A stretch of DNA of 64,000 nucleotides, taken from NCBI RefSeq assembly GCF_932526225.1, contig NC_064038.1, positions 4,464,001-4,528,000 of the forward strand, read 5' to 3'. Shown here one piece after another: positions 35,601-46,723 of the stretch. The notes beneath the pieces are model-generated. The model was not told where the DNA came from. It did no database searches and saw only the letters and a program-made list of their open reading frames with translations. This DNA is from Nematostella vectensis (taxonomy: Eukaryota; Cnidaria; Anthozoa; Actiniaria; Edwardsiidae). The translations under genes and the position numbers were made by a program. Position 1 is the stretch's first letter. The number at the start of each line of letters is the position of its first letter.

Positions 35601-37909
35601 CCAGGTTAATCATTATCGTATTTCCCCGCTTTGATGTCCGAATCATTGATATCCAGGTTAATCATTATCGTATCTCACCGCATTTGATGTCCGAATCATT
35701 GATATCCAGGTTAATAATTATCGTATCTCACCGCATTTGATGTCCGAATCATTGATATCCAGGTTAATCATTATCGTATCTCACCGCATTTGATGTCCGA
35801 ATCATTGAGGTTGCCAAGCAAGACGCCCTTGAGGCGGGGAGGCGTCTGACACGTGACATCTCTCGTGTACGCATGTGAAATCAACCAATCGCGAAACCAC
35901 AATGCATTGCAGTCACAGTGAAGCATGTTGCCAACCATGTTGGCGAACTCCGGCCTTGTTCGACGAAAGAGAGCGGGGACGTCCCAAACACTACATGAAA
36001 ACTGACAATAAACATTTGCGCCCAAAGCAATTTTGACTTGAAACATAAATAAAATTAAAATAAATAAAATATAAAACAAGCCTATATGCAAACGCCTGCT
36101 ATACAGGCTACTCCTAATTTAGGGCTTTGATACTCACATTCGAGTAAGCTGTGGATTCGGCTTAAAGGCGTCCCTTGCCACATAACGGAGCTTGTTAAAG
36201 TATACATGACTGCAAGAACAAGATAAGATTATGTACCTATTTCACAACCATTTCAGATGCATAAGGAGGGCGGGCATATTTACCACAAGGAAGATTTGGA
36301 GGTCATTATCATATACCTTTTGCACATCCATTTCAGGTGCACTAGGAGGGCAGGTATACACTGGAAAAAAATCTTGTGACCCTCCAATAAGGCAGGGAGA
36401 TGGGCACGAATGAATGACCATATGGACCGTTTATCAGAAAAGGGGAATTCCTTTGTTGAAATGTAAATCAATAGTTATATCCAATTATCGGCGTTCATCA
36501 ATTTATAAAAAGAAAAGTCTTCCACGTCTTTCTATGACGAAGTAATAAGAATAAAAATAAATAAATACGGTACTAGATATGTAAGCACAGAAAGCGAAAT
36601 TAAGTACAAAAAGAAGGAAAACTTTATGCTAATCGCACAGTAGGTGGGCGGAGATTCCAAATTTTCAGTAGGAAATTCATCAATCTTGATCCGAAAGAAG
36701 CACGCATGCGTACTTACATGTCTTTGACGTTTGTCAATCCCAGGAGGGTGTCACGTGATATGACGGTCAGCTGATTAGAGTCAAGATATCTGAAGATCAT
36801 TTAGTATACGTTAATACCACAAGCATGCAAGGGCTTTAGTCACAACACCACACGAGTTTTGGACCGAGTGTTAGAGCAGAGTAGATATATACTTCATATA
36901 AAGAAACTGTGTTCACGCCCATGGCAGGCCTGTACCCAGGGGGGGGGGGGGGGGGTACGGCCGAAAGTCCACTTTCGGTTCTCAATAGACGTGCTATTTG
37001 TAGACAAAACTAAAAAGCTAGATCACTCTGGTGTGTCATTAATCTATAAGTCACGTTATTTGTAGGCAAATTCGACAATAAACGTCCCGTGGAGATACTG
37101 CAAAGGCATAAAAAAATTATTTTTGTTTATGCCTTTCGCGGGTGGTCAGATTTTTATCAGAAAACTCACTCTCTCCCCCCCCCCCCCTACCCCAGAAAAA
37201 TTTAGTCCACTTTTCGGATTTTGCACCCCACCCCCCCGTACGGATCTGCAGGGTAATATTGGTTCGTACTTACAAGGTGAGTAAGTTTCCGAGGTCTCTG
37301 AAAGATCCGTCTATAATATACTGAATGGTATTTATACCCAGGTGCCTAAAAACAAAACATGATACAACTTATCTTTATAATCACCACCATCACCACCACA
37401 TTCACTATCATCATCGCCATCTCCATCTCCATCTCCATCACCATCACCATCACCATCACCATCACCATCACCATCACCATCACCATCACCATCACCATCA
37501 CCATCACCATCACCATCACCATCACCATCACCATCACCATCACCATCACCATCACCATCACCATCACCATCACCATCACCATCACCATCACCACCACCAT
37601 CACCACCACCATCACCATCACCACCACCATCACCATCACCATCACCATCATCACCACCATCACCATCACCATCACCACCACCATCACCATCACCACCACC
37701 ACCACCACCACCATCACCATCACCACCACCACCACCACCACCACCACCACCACCACCACCATCACTATCACCATCACCACCACCACCACCATCATTATCA
37801 TCACTATCACCACCACCACCACCATCACCATCACCATCACCATCACCATCATCATCTCCATCATCGCCACCGTCACCGTCACCGTCACCGTCACCATCAC
37901 CATCATCAC

Positions 37910-37947
<38 letters not shown>

Positions 37948-40900
37948 CCATTACCATCACCATCATCGTCCGGCGCATACTCGAGGATCCAGCGTACTTT
38001 GCGGGCGTCCGGCGTTGTCGTGTTTTATTACTTACAACACTCGCAGAGCCTTGAGGTCAGCAAACATGTTCTTCTCCACTTTTTTCAGAGAGTTTGAATA
38101 CATATATCTACATCACACAAAGACGCAAAGCAAATCAGCAGTCGCCCAAAGGGCGTGATGATGAGCTCAGGGTGTGGGCGGCACCTTAGTAAGTCATTCC
38201 CGTCTTTATATTCAACACTTTCTTTTTTCGTTCGCGAAAAGGGATCTATGGGAAATACCCGTAAAGACCGCAAGGTCTCTGAGCATTAGGGTGAAGGGGA
38301 GAGGGGGTATGATATATTATATAGGTTGATGCCGTTCCCTAGATTATTATACTAATTGTCAGCGATATTATAACACGCTCATGCGCACACTTACAACGAG
38401 GCAAGAGATTTCAGTGACGTGAAAGTCCAAGGTTCGATATCCTGTATCTGGTTTCGCTGTAGATATCTACAAAAAAGTAATAACATGTTTTGTTTTTACG
38501 TTGTTTGCAAATTAGTTTTTTGGGATATGTTCGTCTAGTAAAAAATGCCAATCAAAACAACGCTTTTAAGCCTAGAGGCGGGGCAATGACGACAAGTATT
38601 TGACGCGTGAACATAGCAACAAGCAAGTCACGAAGTCCTTTGTAAAACAAAAGGTTTAATAAGCGAGTGCAGTCATGATAAATATTGTACTTACAGCTCT
38701 CTCAGTGACTTTAGTCCACTGAACATCGATCTAGTCAAACCTGTCAGGCGATTATCGACCAGAGATCTGGGGAATATAACGGGAGATGAAAGAAAATGAC
38801 ATGCCTTTACCTAGGGTATATTATATATTATTATATCAACTTTTGCCTTTGACTTCTACTGTCGAATTGTTAAACAGTAGCCAACAGAAAACCAATAAAC
38901 TTAAGCTCTGTAATTTGCTTCAATAGGAGTCCCTCCTTAGCCGCAACAACATGGCGGACTGTAACCGTAAGCATATAGAGGTAAATTTTTGCTCCTTGGT
39001 TCTTTTGGTTCTTGACGGGGGGGGGGGGGGGGGGAGGAGATTTTTTTTTTGTTTTCTGGGGGAAGGGGTTGGGTTTAGGCTTCTTTACACTAAAAAGGGC
39101 TATTGATACTTACAAAACTTGTAAAGCAGTCAATCTTTCGAAAGCGTTGGGTCCAATCTCAGAAATACGGTTCCGATATAAATATCTGCGAAATAACAAA
39201 ACACGTTATAGAAATCATAAATGCGTTATTGAATGTCGACTGAAGTAGATTTATTTTACTGAAATAAACTTAGGTTTCGGTTGCGTAACTATTTCAAGCT
39301 AAAAATAAACTTTAATTTGAAAAATATTTATCGGAAGCTCACGTCAGACGTACTCAATCCATGACTAGATTGCGTGTCTCGGCAAACAAACTAGCAATAG
39401 AAACTGCGGCCTTTATTTATACTAAAACGTACTTACAGGGATTTTAAGCTGTACAGATCTGGCAGCAAATGCGATGGAATTGAAGTGAGCAAGTTATCAT
39501 TGAGGAGTAATGACGATAAGCTTTTCAGACCAACAAAGGCCCCGGGCTGAACGTCATTGATGCCGTTTTGGCTCAAATCTCTGAAGAATGCAAATCAGAC
39601 GAGTTCAGAAGTCTATTTGCTACAAGTGACTGAAAACAAGCGTCACTTGGGTGTATCAAGGGTTATTCTAGGTGGTTGGGGGTTACTCCTACTCCCAAAA
39701 GTGTAAGGATAGCCAAACTCAAGGTTTTTTGTACAAAATAGTGACATTGTTATAGAACAATGCCTGGGCGCTTATTCATTCTATTTTATTTATTGTCGCA
39801 ATGGGCGCGCTAATTCGAGGTGTATCAAGGGTTATTCTAGGTGGTTGGGGGTTACTCCTACTCCCAAAAGTGTAAGGATAGCCAAACTCAAGGTTTTTTG
39901 TACAAAATAGTGACATTGTTATAGAACAATGCCTGGGCGCTTATTCATTCTATTTTATTTATTGTCGCAATGGGCGCGCTAATTCGAAGCTTATTTCAAA
40001 ATTCACAACTTCAGCTTCTTATACTGTTTAATCACTGTCTATGTTACTTTATTTTCAGAAACATATCTAAAAAATCAAACAAAAAAACAAAAGAAATAAC
40101 AAAAAAACAACTCCAACAGTTGAGTGGGCTTAACGATAATTCACGGTAAATGAAAATTTCATGTATTAGGACGATTAATGGACTTACAATAGTCTCAAGT
40201 AGCTCAAGGTATCAAACATGGCGTACGTTAGACGTCTAAGCTTGTTCTTAGAAAGAATCCTGCAAAATTGACAAATATCTTTCACGATAACGGACTACAA
40301 GTCACATAAATCAGTAGCAGGCAACGTAAGATTGGGGGGGGGGGGGGGCACAATACAGAAACATTAAGAAAATATTGGAGGGGGCACAGCGACGCCCTCC
40401 TGGTCATTTACTTATAATTTTCGAAGAAATTGGGGAGGGGGGACATACCCCAAGTGCCCCAGCCCCTGCTACGGCCCTGAGAATAGACGTTTGGCACTAA
40501 CAAAAACACGTGGCTTTTTAAGTATCAAAAATAAACACAGAAATGAAACAGAATAAACGCAGAAATTGCTGCGCCCGCCATGCCAGAGAACCACGTGAAA
40601 GACATATCAGTCAATCTCGTTTTAAAAACTGTCGTTTTCTAGCTTGTTCGGCCATTTCCTTATTAGGCCTTACATACCATATTTGGGAGTCCGCTTCAAT
40701 CATTTTTATCGCTTTGTTATCGCTCTAGAGCTTTGTAAATCGAGAAACGTAAACTTGCAGGAATTCGTGTTTACTACGAAATCTTGGAAATGGAGTCCTG
40801 TCCCTAACGTTTTAGAATATCACAGGTCTCCCGCGCGCTTGCCCCAGGCTCTTTTAGACCATTTAGAAAAACGACAGCCATTGATTGATATGCGTTGAAT

Positions 40901-41562
40901 ATGCCTAAAGGAAACGAAATATCATACGCAAATAAATGCAAATAAAATGTCTACAGATTTACAAGCATACAGCATATTAATGAAAAAAAAATTTGGAATA
41001 AAAATTACCCATCTTTGAAATTTTGGAATAAAAATTCCCCAGAAGCAAAAATCCCTCCAATTATAAAGCTCCCCCAAAAGGGTCTTATTTTCGGAATTTT
41101 ACGGTACTTACAAAGACTCAAGTGCAGTCAAATTCCTGAATGCACCAAACTCTATTTCCTTGATTCCATTTCGCCTGAGATTCCTGCAATAACAGACATT
41201 AACAAAATTATATCTCTCACCTTGCGGGATCTGTTGGTCTGGCATAAAGTTTGAAACATAAAAGGCTATCTGCAGATGATGGGGATCGTCCTGTGGAATT
41301 TTAGCGCCAAAGGGAGACTGCATTTAATGTCTTTACAGTATTCAAATTTTGATTTTACCAAAATCCCTAGCTTCAGTCTCTTTCGTAAAATGAGCAAAAA
41401 GTAGGTAAAACTGTTGGAAGACGGCTTCAGCCTTTACACTAAAATAAAACATACCTAATTCGAAACCGCTAACCGGGTTCGTTTACCCAGATAGCTGACC
41501 ATCTTAGGTAGCTTGCCCTGCTGGCTTGCAGTGGTACTCAAGAGCGGACCTTTCAGTCGAGT

Positions 41563-41593
<31 letters not shown>

Positions 41594-44500
41594 GGGTTCT
41601 TACGATCACCCCTTGGCAACGGGTCTGGCAACGTATAGTTTTTATGTACCAGATAGTATGGAGCATCTTACATTCTGTTACCATGAAGTATGCCGCTACT
41701 TACTGCTTGTATGTACCAGAATGCATAACGCTACTTACAGTTTCTTCATGCCTGGCAGGTACCCAAACGTGTTAAACCGGATTTTCGAGAAGCGATTTCC
41801 TGAAAGATCTCTGAAATGATAAAAGCAACACAATACTGTAAGCGGAGCACTACCTCAGCAAATATCAGTCCCTCTGGCTCTCAACATCGGGATCGATTTC
41901 CGGCTACGACGTGAAGCGAGCTAGTTGGTTCTCGCCTTTGAATTGCTCCGAGGTTGTGCATCCGGGTTCTCCGGTTTTCCTCGCTCCAGAGAAACCAACA
42001 ATGTGATCTGTTCCGTGGTAATACTTGAATCTAAGACGCCTTCCCATGCCTTCGACTCGATCAGGTTGCATCTGCGCTCTCATAATTTAGCATTCCGTTT
42101 TTGCTTCTATTTTATTTTTATCCTTTGGTAAACCATCAAATCAAGTTCTCGAGACAGAAATGCTTATAGTCTTCGCGGCTGTCCGCGTTTGTCAGTCGGC
42201 TGCAAAGGAGAATACAATGTTTCGGTTCCATTCATTCCACTCCATTCCAAATCTTAGTACTGAGCTTTGAACGTCACGTGAGAAGACGTCACCGATGATG
42301 TAATCAACTTCGCAAATGCTCGTGTCTTATGATAGAAAAATCTTTAGACAACCAAATTTTAACCCCTTGTGTATTACATTCAGTTGTTCACGTGATTTTA
42401 CAGGAATCCCAGTGTTACAAACTGTTGTTCACGTGATATCTCCTACTGTATTACTTACAGTGTTCTGATGTTATTAAGCCCCAAGAAGAAGTCATATCGT
42501 AGCAGCGACAATCTGTTGTCATTTAGCAACCTACAATAGAAAACAAGGGAATTTTGTCAAACGATAAAGATACCATATTTAATCACATCTATTTAATCAA
42601 TATTATTTAAATATAAGCTCTTTGTCTTTTCGGGCTCGGCATCTCGTATGCGGCGTATATTTGGACTCGGCGTCTATTCGGGCTCAGAGTGTATTTGGAC
42701 TCGGCGTCTATTCGGGCTCGGCGTGTATTCATGCTCAATTTCTATTCGGGCTCGGCGTGTATTTGGACTCGGCGTCTATTCGGGTTCAGAGTGTATTTGG
42801 ACTCGGCGTCTATTCGGGTTCAGAGTGTATTTGGACTCGGCGTCTATTCGGGCTCAGAGTGTATTTGGACTCGCCCTATATTCAGGCTCGGCGTCTATTC
42901 GGGCATGGTGTCTGGACTCTAAAATACAATACCCATAGCTGATCCTTGGTTCATGCTTGACAATCCAGGCAGTGTCTGACACACTGCGACATCCGTCACA
43001 CAACCCGTGACCTTCCCTACTTCCATGGGACCCAGGGTATCTCGGCCAGTGGAAGCGTTTCTGACTCCGCTTACTCCCAGAGAGGGGAGGGTGAGGGACC
43101 CATGCATGAATTCGTTGCGCTGTTCTATGCTTTTAAGGGTTAGGGGTCATGTCATAAGCTCGCGAAGAAATAGCCCCGATTAGCTCGACACCAGGGTTAC
43201 GGATTTCCGCCTTGATTTGAATTTGTGTCACCAATGAGTTGAAGTTATTCTCCCGTGTTTCCAGTCTTCTCGGATAAGGACACTAAACCGGAAGTCCCGT
43301 CTCTTCAAGCTGCACTACACTAACCTGAACCGAAGGGACGTAAAAGAACCACTGGGGACGCAATAAACCCTCTGGCAGTGACCACCCCAGTGACAGTGCT
43401 TACTAACCATATGCTAGAAAACTGTATATTCGGTTAAATATGCTACCCTCGATAAACAAAGATTACAACCAAACAAACAAAACGGAAAGAAAATTCATAT
43501 CAAATATACAACGGATTCACGATACCGTCCGACAAAGAAAAGTAGGCTCTAGAATATCCCCTATTCATCAGTATGCAAAACAAAAACTTGGTAATGAACC
43601 CTGAAACAGACGGACCGGTCCGTTAATGAGGTAAAATGGTCACCGAGTAAATAAGGGCGAGGTTGCCTCGCCTTTTCATATGGGTCACACACACTTCATA
43701 CAGGTTTCTTAGTTAATCCAGATATGGATGTTCTGAGATACTGGGGTTTCTGTGGCGCGCGGACAAAGAACCAGGAGGCTGGGTCGGGCGAGTGAGACGT
43801 TTCTAAAAAGCTGGCTTGAATGGTGTAGACTGTGCGACCTTTTTTCCGATTTCTTATTATGGCTTCCCCACGCATAGCGTGTATACGGGCTAGACTCCCT
43901 CTATCGGAAATGAACTCTAGATTGTTATCATTAGCATTGTATTACCGGATAGCGCAGATTAGCGTCTCAGTCGAAAGTTTGTCTATTTTTAGTGTAAGAA
44001 GTGGCGTTAAGTTTATACATCAAATAATAATAATAAAAATGAAAAAAAAAAATAAATAAAAAGCAAATCAAAGCGAGCTATTTATTTTGAGAAAAATAGG
44101 GGTTCTCTTTAGAATAATGATTTGAAAATTAAGAAGAGATGGCCCTAGAATACAGGACAACATCCAAACTTATTTGCATTTCCATTGTATTTATTGCGTC
44201 GTTCCATAGAAAACAAGGTGTGAAATCCCATTGGCCCTGTATTCTATAGTCGCTCCCTAATTATTTCCTCTTATTTTTATTTGCAATTTATTGTTGTTGT
44301 TACTTTGTTAAGGAAGGAGGGTGGGGTAGGTATGGGCGGCACTATATACCCTTATATATATATATTTCCCTAATCACTGTAAAACATCCCTCTGTTCAGC
44401 GCTCGCGGAAGCGCCATATCCCGCAGTGCAGTCCAGTCCATTCCCGTGTGTCTTATCATACTACGAAACTTAAACCACGCTATCCATAAACTGCGCGAAA

Positions 44501-44949
44501 GCATCCAAAAACACAACAATGACCTTGGTACTTATCGCTACTCAAGTTTATCAGTAAATGCTGTTAACTGCAATCTCCCAATATATACTTAGAGAAAGGG
44601 TTTAAAAGATTTGTTCCACGATTCAATCGCATTTGGAGACATGCTTACGTATTGATTTGTTTGAATAACGTTTAGATTTCGCGTGCCCGAGGCATTAATT
44701 GACAACACTCGGTTCTACTTACAATGTAGAAGTCCTAGGTGGTAAGGGAAGAGGGAAATTCCTCAGTCGTCTTCCAGTGCAGTTTACGAGAATGCCTGTA
44801 GATAATTCTCCAGCAATTTTCTCCCGGGAACACTCGCACTTCGCCGGACAGTACAGAACTCGGGGAATGTTACGTGAATTCCCAGGCTCACATTCTACAA
44901 TCCCAACTACCGCCACAAGCGATAGAATTGCGGTCACAACTACGTGCAT
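31862..44949 (-). CDS. secreted LRR-Ig-EGF protein with Ser-Gly-rich (proteoglycan-like) tail, 1001 residues
   Basis: Eighteen coding exons fit one frame: 44723-44949, 42459-42530, 41739-41810, 41112-41183, 40188-40259, 39437-39580, 39114-39185, 38695-38766, 38036-38107, 37274-37345, 36718-36789, 36138-36209, 35785-35990, 35124-35207, 34680-34862, 34117-34449, 33302-33583, 31862-32688. They total 3006 nt with every phase consistent. Order: signal peptide, LRRNT, 12 LRRs, LRRCT, two Ig domains, Cys-rich/EGF module, Ser-Gly tail. No transmembrane segment is seen, so it is probably an extracellular matrix or adhesion protein. The start Met (44949) is chosen because it opens the signal peptide; a longer in-frame start at 45135 exists. 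The weakest junction is the acceptor at 33583 (GTCGAG). I know no named family with this whole order. Confidence 0.85.
33302..33583 (-). CDS. Cys-rich / EGF-like exon of the LRR-Ig gene
   Basis: Encodes a cysteine-containing segment (NACGRAYGAPTKTCQELP) and then an EGF-like module (CRCNRGGVCRAKTYRCECTT, GFHRIGDQC). The donor is GAAG|GTCAGT. The acceptor that keeps phase is GTCGAG|AC, which has a weak pyrimidine tract, so the 5' edge is less certain than the rest. Confidence 0.7.
33774..33936. mobile_element. 163-bp MITE in an intron of the LRR-Ig gene (TA-flanked)
   Basis: The ends GGCCATTCCA and TGGAATGGCC are perfect inverted repeats flanked by TA. Inner pairing continues with GAAACCTACC.CAGCTACC against its inverse and GC-rich GCGCGC motifs. 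The TA target and small size suggest a Tc1/mariner-type MITE. Confidence 0.6.
34117..34449 (-). CDS. second Ig (I-set) domain exon of the LRR-Ig gene
   Basis: A 333-nt phase-1 exon. Landmarks: VLFKCSADGYPNPTISWKRD, then SLIIFDPSEDDEGSYTCEA and ANEVGKA. A classic I-set module. Confidence 0.9.
34680..35207 (-). CDS. first Ig domain (two exons) of the LRR-Ig gene
   Basis: Exons 35124-35207 and 34680-34862 join in phase 1 inside the domain. The Ig cysteine and tryptophan landmarks are ESVELYC, YTWTVNG and DVGEYVCIARNAAG. The split of one Ig domain over two exons contrasts with the single-exon second Ig. Confidence 0.85.
35587..35810 (-). repeat. 53-bp tandem repeat copying the LRRCT exon end and its donor
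   Basis: Copies start at 35633, 35686, 35739 and 35792 (exact 53-bp period), plus a diverged partial copy at 35587. Read on the minus strand each unit holds the final exonic nucleotides (GGACATCAAATGCG) followed by a donor (GTGAGATACG). The two duplicates nearest the exon keep a perfect donor; the farthest has GGGAAATACG in its place. Confidence 0.9.
35785..35990 (-). CDS. LRRCT exon of the LRR-Ig gene
   Basis: Encodes the C-terminal LRR cap with the CDC..WF..W.....C motif (MLHCDCNALWFRDWL, then VTCQTPP and DIKC). The last 23 nt plus the donor GCG|GTGAGATACG are duplicated in the intron beyond it. Confidence 0.88.
36138..42530 (-). CDS. eleven exons encoding twelve leucine-rich repeats
   Basis: Ten exons are exactly 72 nt (one 24-residue LRR each) and one (39437-39580) is 144 nt with two LRRs. 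All begin and end in the same phase, so the set is symmetrical and can be lost or gained without frame change. Repeats follow the LxxNxLxxL...F..L..L pattern, for example NLRRNGIKEIEFGAFRNL and YLYRNRISEIGPNAFERL. The 144-nt exon looks like a fusion of two 72-nt exons after loss of one intron. Confidence 0.9.
37380..37975. repeat. (CACCAT)n / (CAC)n / (CAT)n microsatellite
   Basis: About 590 bp of hexamer and trinucleotide repeat between two LRR exons, changing from pure CATCAC units to mixed CACCAC, CGTCAC and finally CATCAT. It gives long His, Ile-Thr or Met-Val frames that are not genes. Confidence 0.97.
39651..39988. repeat. 169-bp perfect tandem duplication
   Basis: Two copies (39651-39819 and 39820-39988) starting GTGTATCAAGGGTTATTCTA are identical except at the last base or two, so the event is recent. 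It lies in the intron between LRR exons 40188-40259 and 39437-39580. Confidence 0.95.
41880..42130 (+). mobile_element. SINE-like module
   Basis: Contains CGGGTTCTCCGGTTTTCCTC and AGAAACCAACAA, strings I recall from interspersed repeats in cnidarian genomes. It ends in T-rich sequence. This identification rests on memory of repeat texture only, without alignment. Confidence 0.3.
42630..42910. repeat. 17-bp minisatellite (34-bp higher-order unit)
   Basis: Alternating 17-mers TCGGCGTCTATTCGGGC and TCAGAGTGTATTTGGAC, about 16 units, beginning about 100 bp upstream of the acceptor of the first LRR exon (42530) in the transcribed direction. Confidence 0.9.
43190..43410 (+). mobile_element. SINE-like module
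   Basis: Contains TTCTCGGATAAGGACACTAA and GAACCGAAGGGACGTAAAAG, which I associate with a common cnidarian interspersed repeat. It may be the second half of the family represented at 41880-42130. Low certainty. Confidence 0.3.
44723..44949 (-). CDS. exon 1 of the LRR-Ig gene: signal peptide and LRRNT
   Basis: Encodes MHVVVTAILSLVAVVGIVEC (signal peptide) followed by the cysteine-capped N-flank CPAKCEC...VNCTGRRLRNFP and LPPRTSTL. It ends in phase 2 (TT|G) at a strong GTAAGT donor. Confidence 0.85.
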
Positions 44950-45128
44950 TGCGTTGTTGTGAATTAGAGTGGACTGTCCCGAATGCGCCGTAGTTCCTGT
45001 GACAGCGAGCCGCGGAGGGATACACAATAGGGGAATTGATGATGAGACGCTACTCGATCCAGGCTTACCCGGTTTGACTAGTAATCTTGCCACGCTGATT
45101 GACTGAACCGCAGAGAGGGTCACCGAGT

Positions 45129-45226
45129 GAAGCATTTATGAGAGTTCTTGGCGATTATATACGACCATGTGGCCACCGAAGCATTCATGAGAGTTCTTGG
45201 CGATTATATGCGACCATGTGGCCACC
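45129..45226 (-). promoter_or_regulatory. duplicated 49-bp core promoter / 5' end of the LRR-Ig gene
   Basis: Two 49-bp copies (45129-45177, 45178-45226) differ at two positions. Read on the minus strand the gene-proximal copy holds GTATATAATCGCC, a good TATA box, and the distal copy GCATATAATCGCC. They lie 180-280 bp before the preferred start codon at 44949. Which copy is used cannot be told from sequence. Confidence 0.45.
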
Positions 45227-46070
45227 AGGAATCAAGACCTCAGTCTTCGAGACAAATAGTTTTATCGAGGTGCATGCGCGTTTTGCAATGCTTGTGAACA
45301 TCCATATAGGTAGTAGTCAGGGGGTAGGGGGACTCCCAGAAAAGTTGACAGGGGGGATTGTCACATCTTTTAGGGTATAGAAATTTCGACCAACTGCCAT
45401 CCCTTAGGGGATGTTAAAGGATTTATCCGATTTTGCCATCTCTTAGGGTATAAAAATCAACCAATTGGTATTCCTAAGGAGGTGTTTTATGTTTTATTTT
45501 TTTCAGATTCTGCTATCTCTTTGGGTTAAAAATTCCTTCGACCACACCCAATTTGCTATCTCCTAGGGTTAATAGTTTTTTAAAGTGCCCTCGCTTAGGT
45601 TTAAAATCGATTTGTGCCAACGATCACCCCCGTCTATTATTATCGGAGTCCCCCCCCCCCCCGGAATCGGGGTGATAACCATTTAAGTACTGGTTAGGAC
45701 TGGATATGGAAGGGGCCATAATTGTACGAGTACGGGCCATAATCGAGTATGTGTAATGGACCTAGAAGGGTTGTAGCAAATATCGGCCAAGCCCAGAAGC
45801 AGACAGTGAGAGTCTGTCCCTACAATATGCTTGAAACTTTTTCTTCTGGAGCAGAGGACGTAATATATACGTGATAGAAAATTTGAAAAATAAACGGTGC
45901 TATTTGTACTTTTAATTTATTCCAATATTTTAACAATGGAAAGATACTAGAACATATACTCTAAACAAGATAGAGGGACAAGGATTGAAGATGATATTTG
46001 TAATATAACGGCGGAGTATAGCAAATACATTGCATAAAAAATGTGAATGTTGATGTATCAGATCTGTTCA

Positions 46071-46110
46071 TGACGTCATTCATGACGTCATTCATGACGT
46101 CATTCATGAC
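46071..46110. promoter_or_regulatory. array of three perfect CRE sites
   Basis: The 12-bp unit TGACGTCATTCA is repeated three times, with a fourth partial copy (TGACCTAC). Each full unit holds the palindromic CREB/ATF site TGACGTCA at 46071, 46083 and 46095. It is about 0.9 kb upstream of the LRR-Ig gene and 0.6 kb beyond the gremlin-like gene. Confidence 0.6.
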
Positions 46111-46723
46111 CTACGTGCGTAACATCTATCGATTTATTGATGTAAGCGAGAAAGTAGTCCTGAAAGACCAAGTAAAAACCTATCTGTTATAAAGGGTTTG
46201 TATATTACACGGTCATGTAAAGTAGGTGGTAAATGCCGCGTTATTCAGGTGATTTCTGTTCCCAAATCTCGCTTTCTTGTTCTCTAAATCCGGCTACCGT
46301 TTCTGGTAGCTTAAACATCCCGTCCACGGTAACCCTAACTCCGTTTGAACTAAGCACGGGCCCCAATAGAGAAAAACTTATTTTCTGTGACGAAAATCTT
46401 TTCACTTTGCCATGCGTCCCTGAGTGTCTTAGCCTGGCGACTGCGCTAGTATTATCGAGCTGACAAAGTTTTTGAAAAGCGGGGGAATTTTAGTATTATT
46501 TTTTTTCTTCTTTTTTGATTAGGTACTTCATGCACGTGTCCATGATTTACTGAGAAGAGAGCGCAGACATACATATCATACTACCATATGCAAAGAGGGC
46601 GAGATTCGTCTATAACAAAAGACTGCTGTTTGGTGTTCGTGAGGGGGTGGGGGGTGGAGATTCCTTCTTTATTAAGTCATACAACATATCACTATATTAC
46701 GAAAGCCTACTCATGTGTAACCC

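Noticed and set aside
37325-38158. Poly-His, Ile-Thr and Met-Val open frames
   Set aside because: Produced by the CACCAT microsatellite between two well-supported LRR exons.
42622-42942. Overlapping frames repeating GVYLDSASIRAQSVFG-like peptides
   Set aside because: All three frames are open because of the 17-bp minisatellite.
44949-45135. Longer start of the LRR-Ig protein at 45135
   Set aside because: The extra 62 residues lack signal-peptide character and place the hydrophobic signal internally; the Met at 44949 gives a standard signal peptide.
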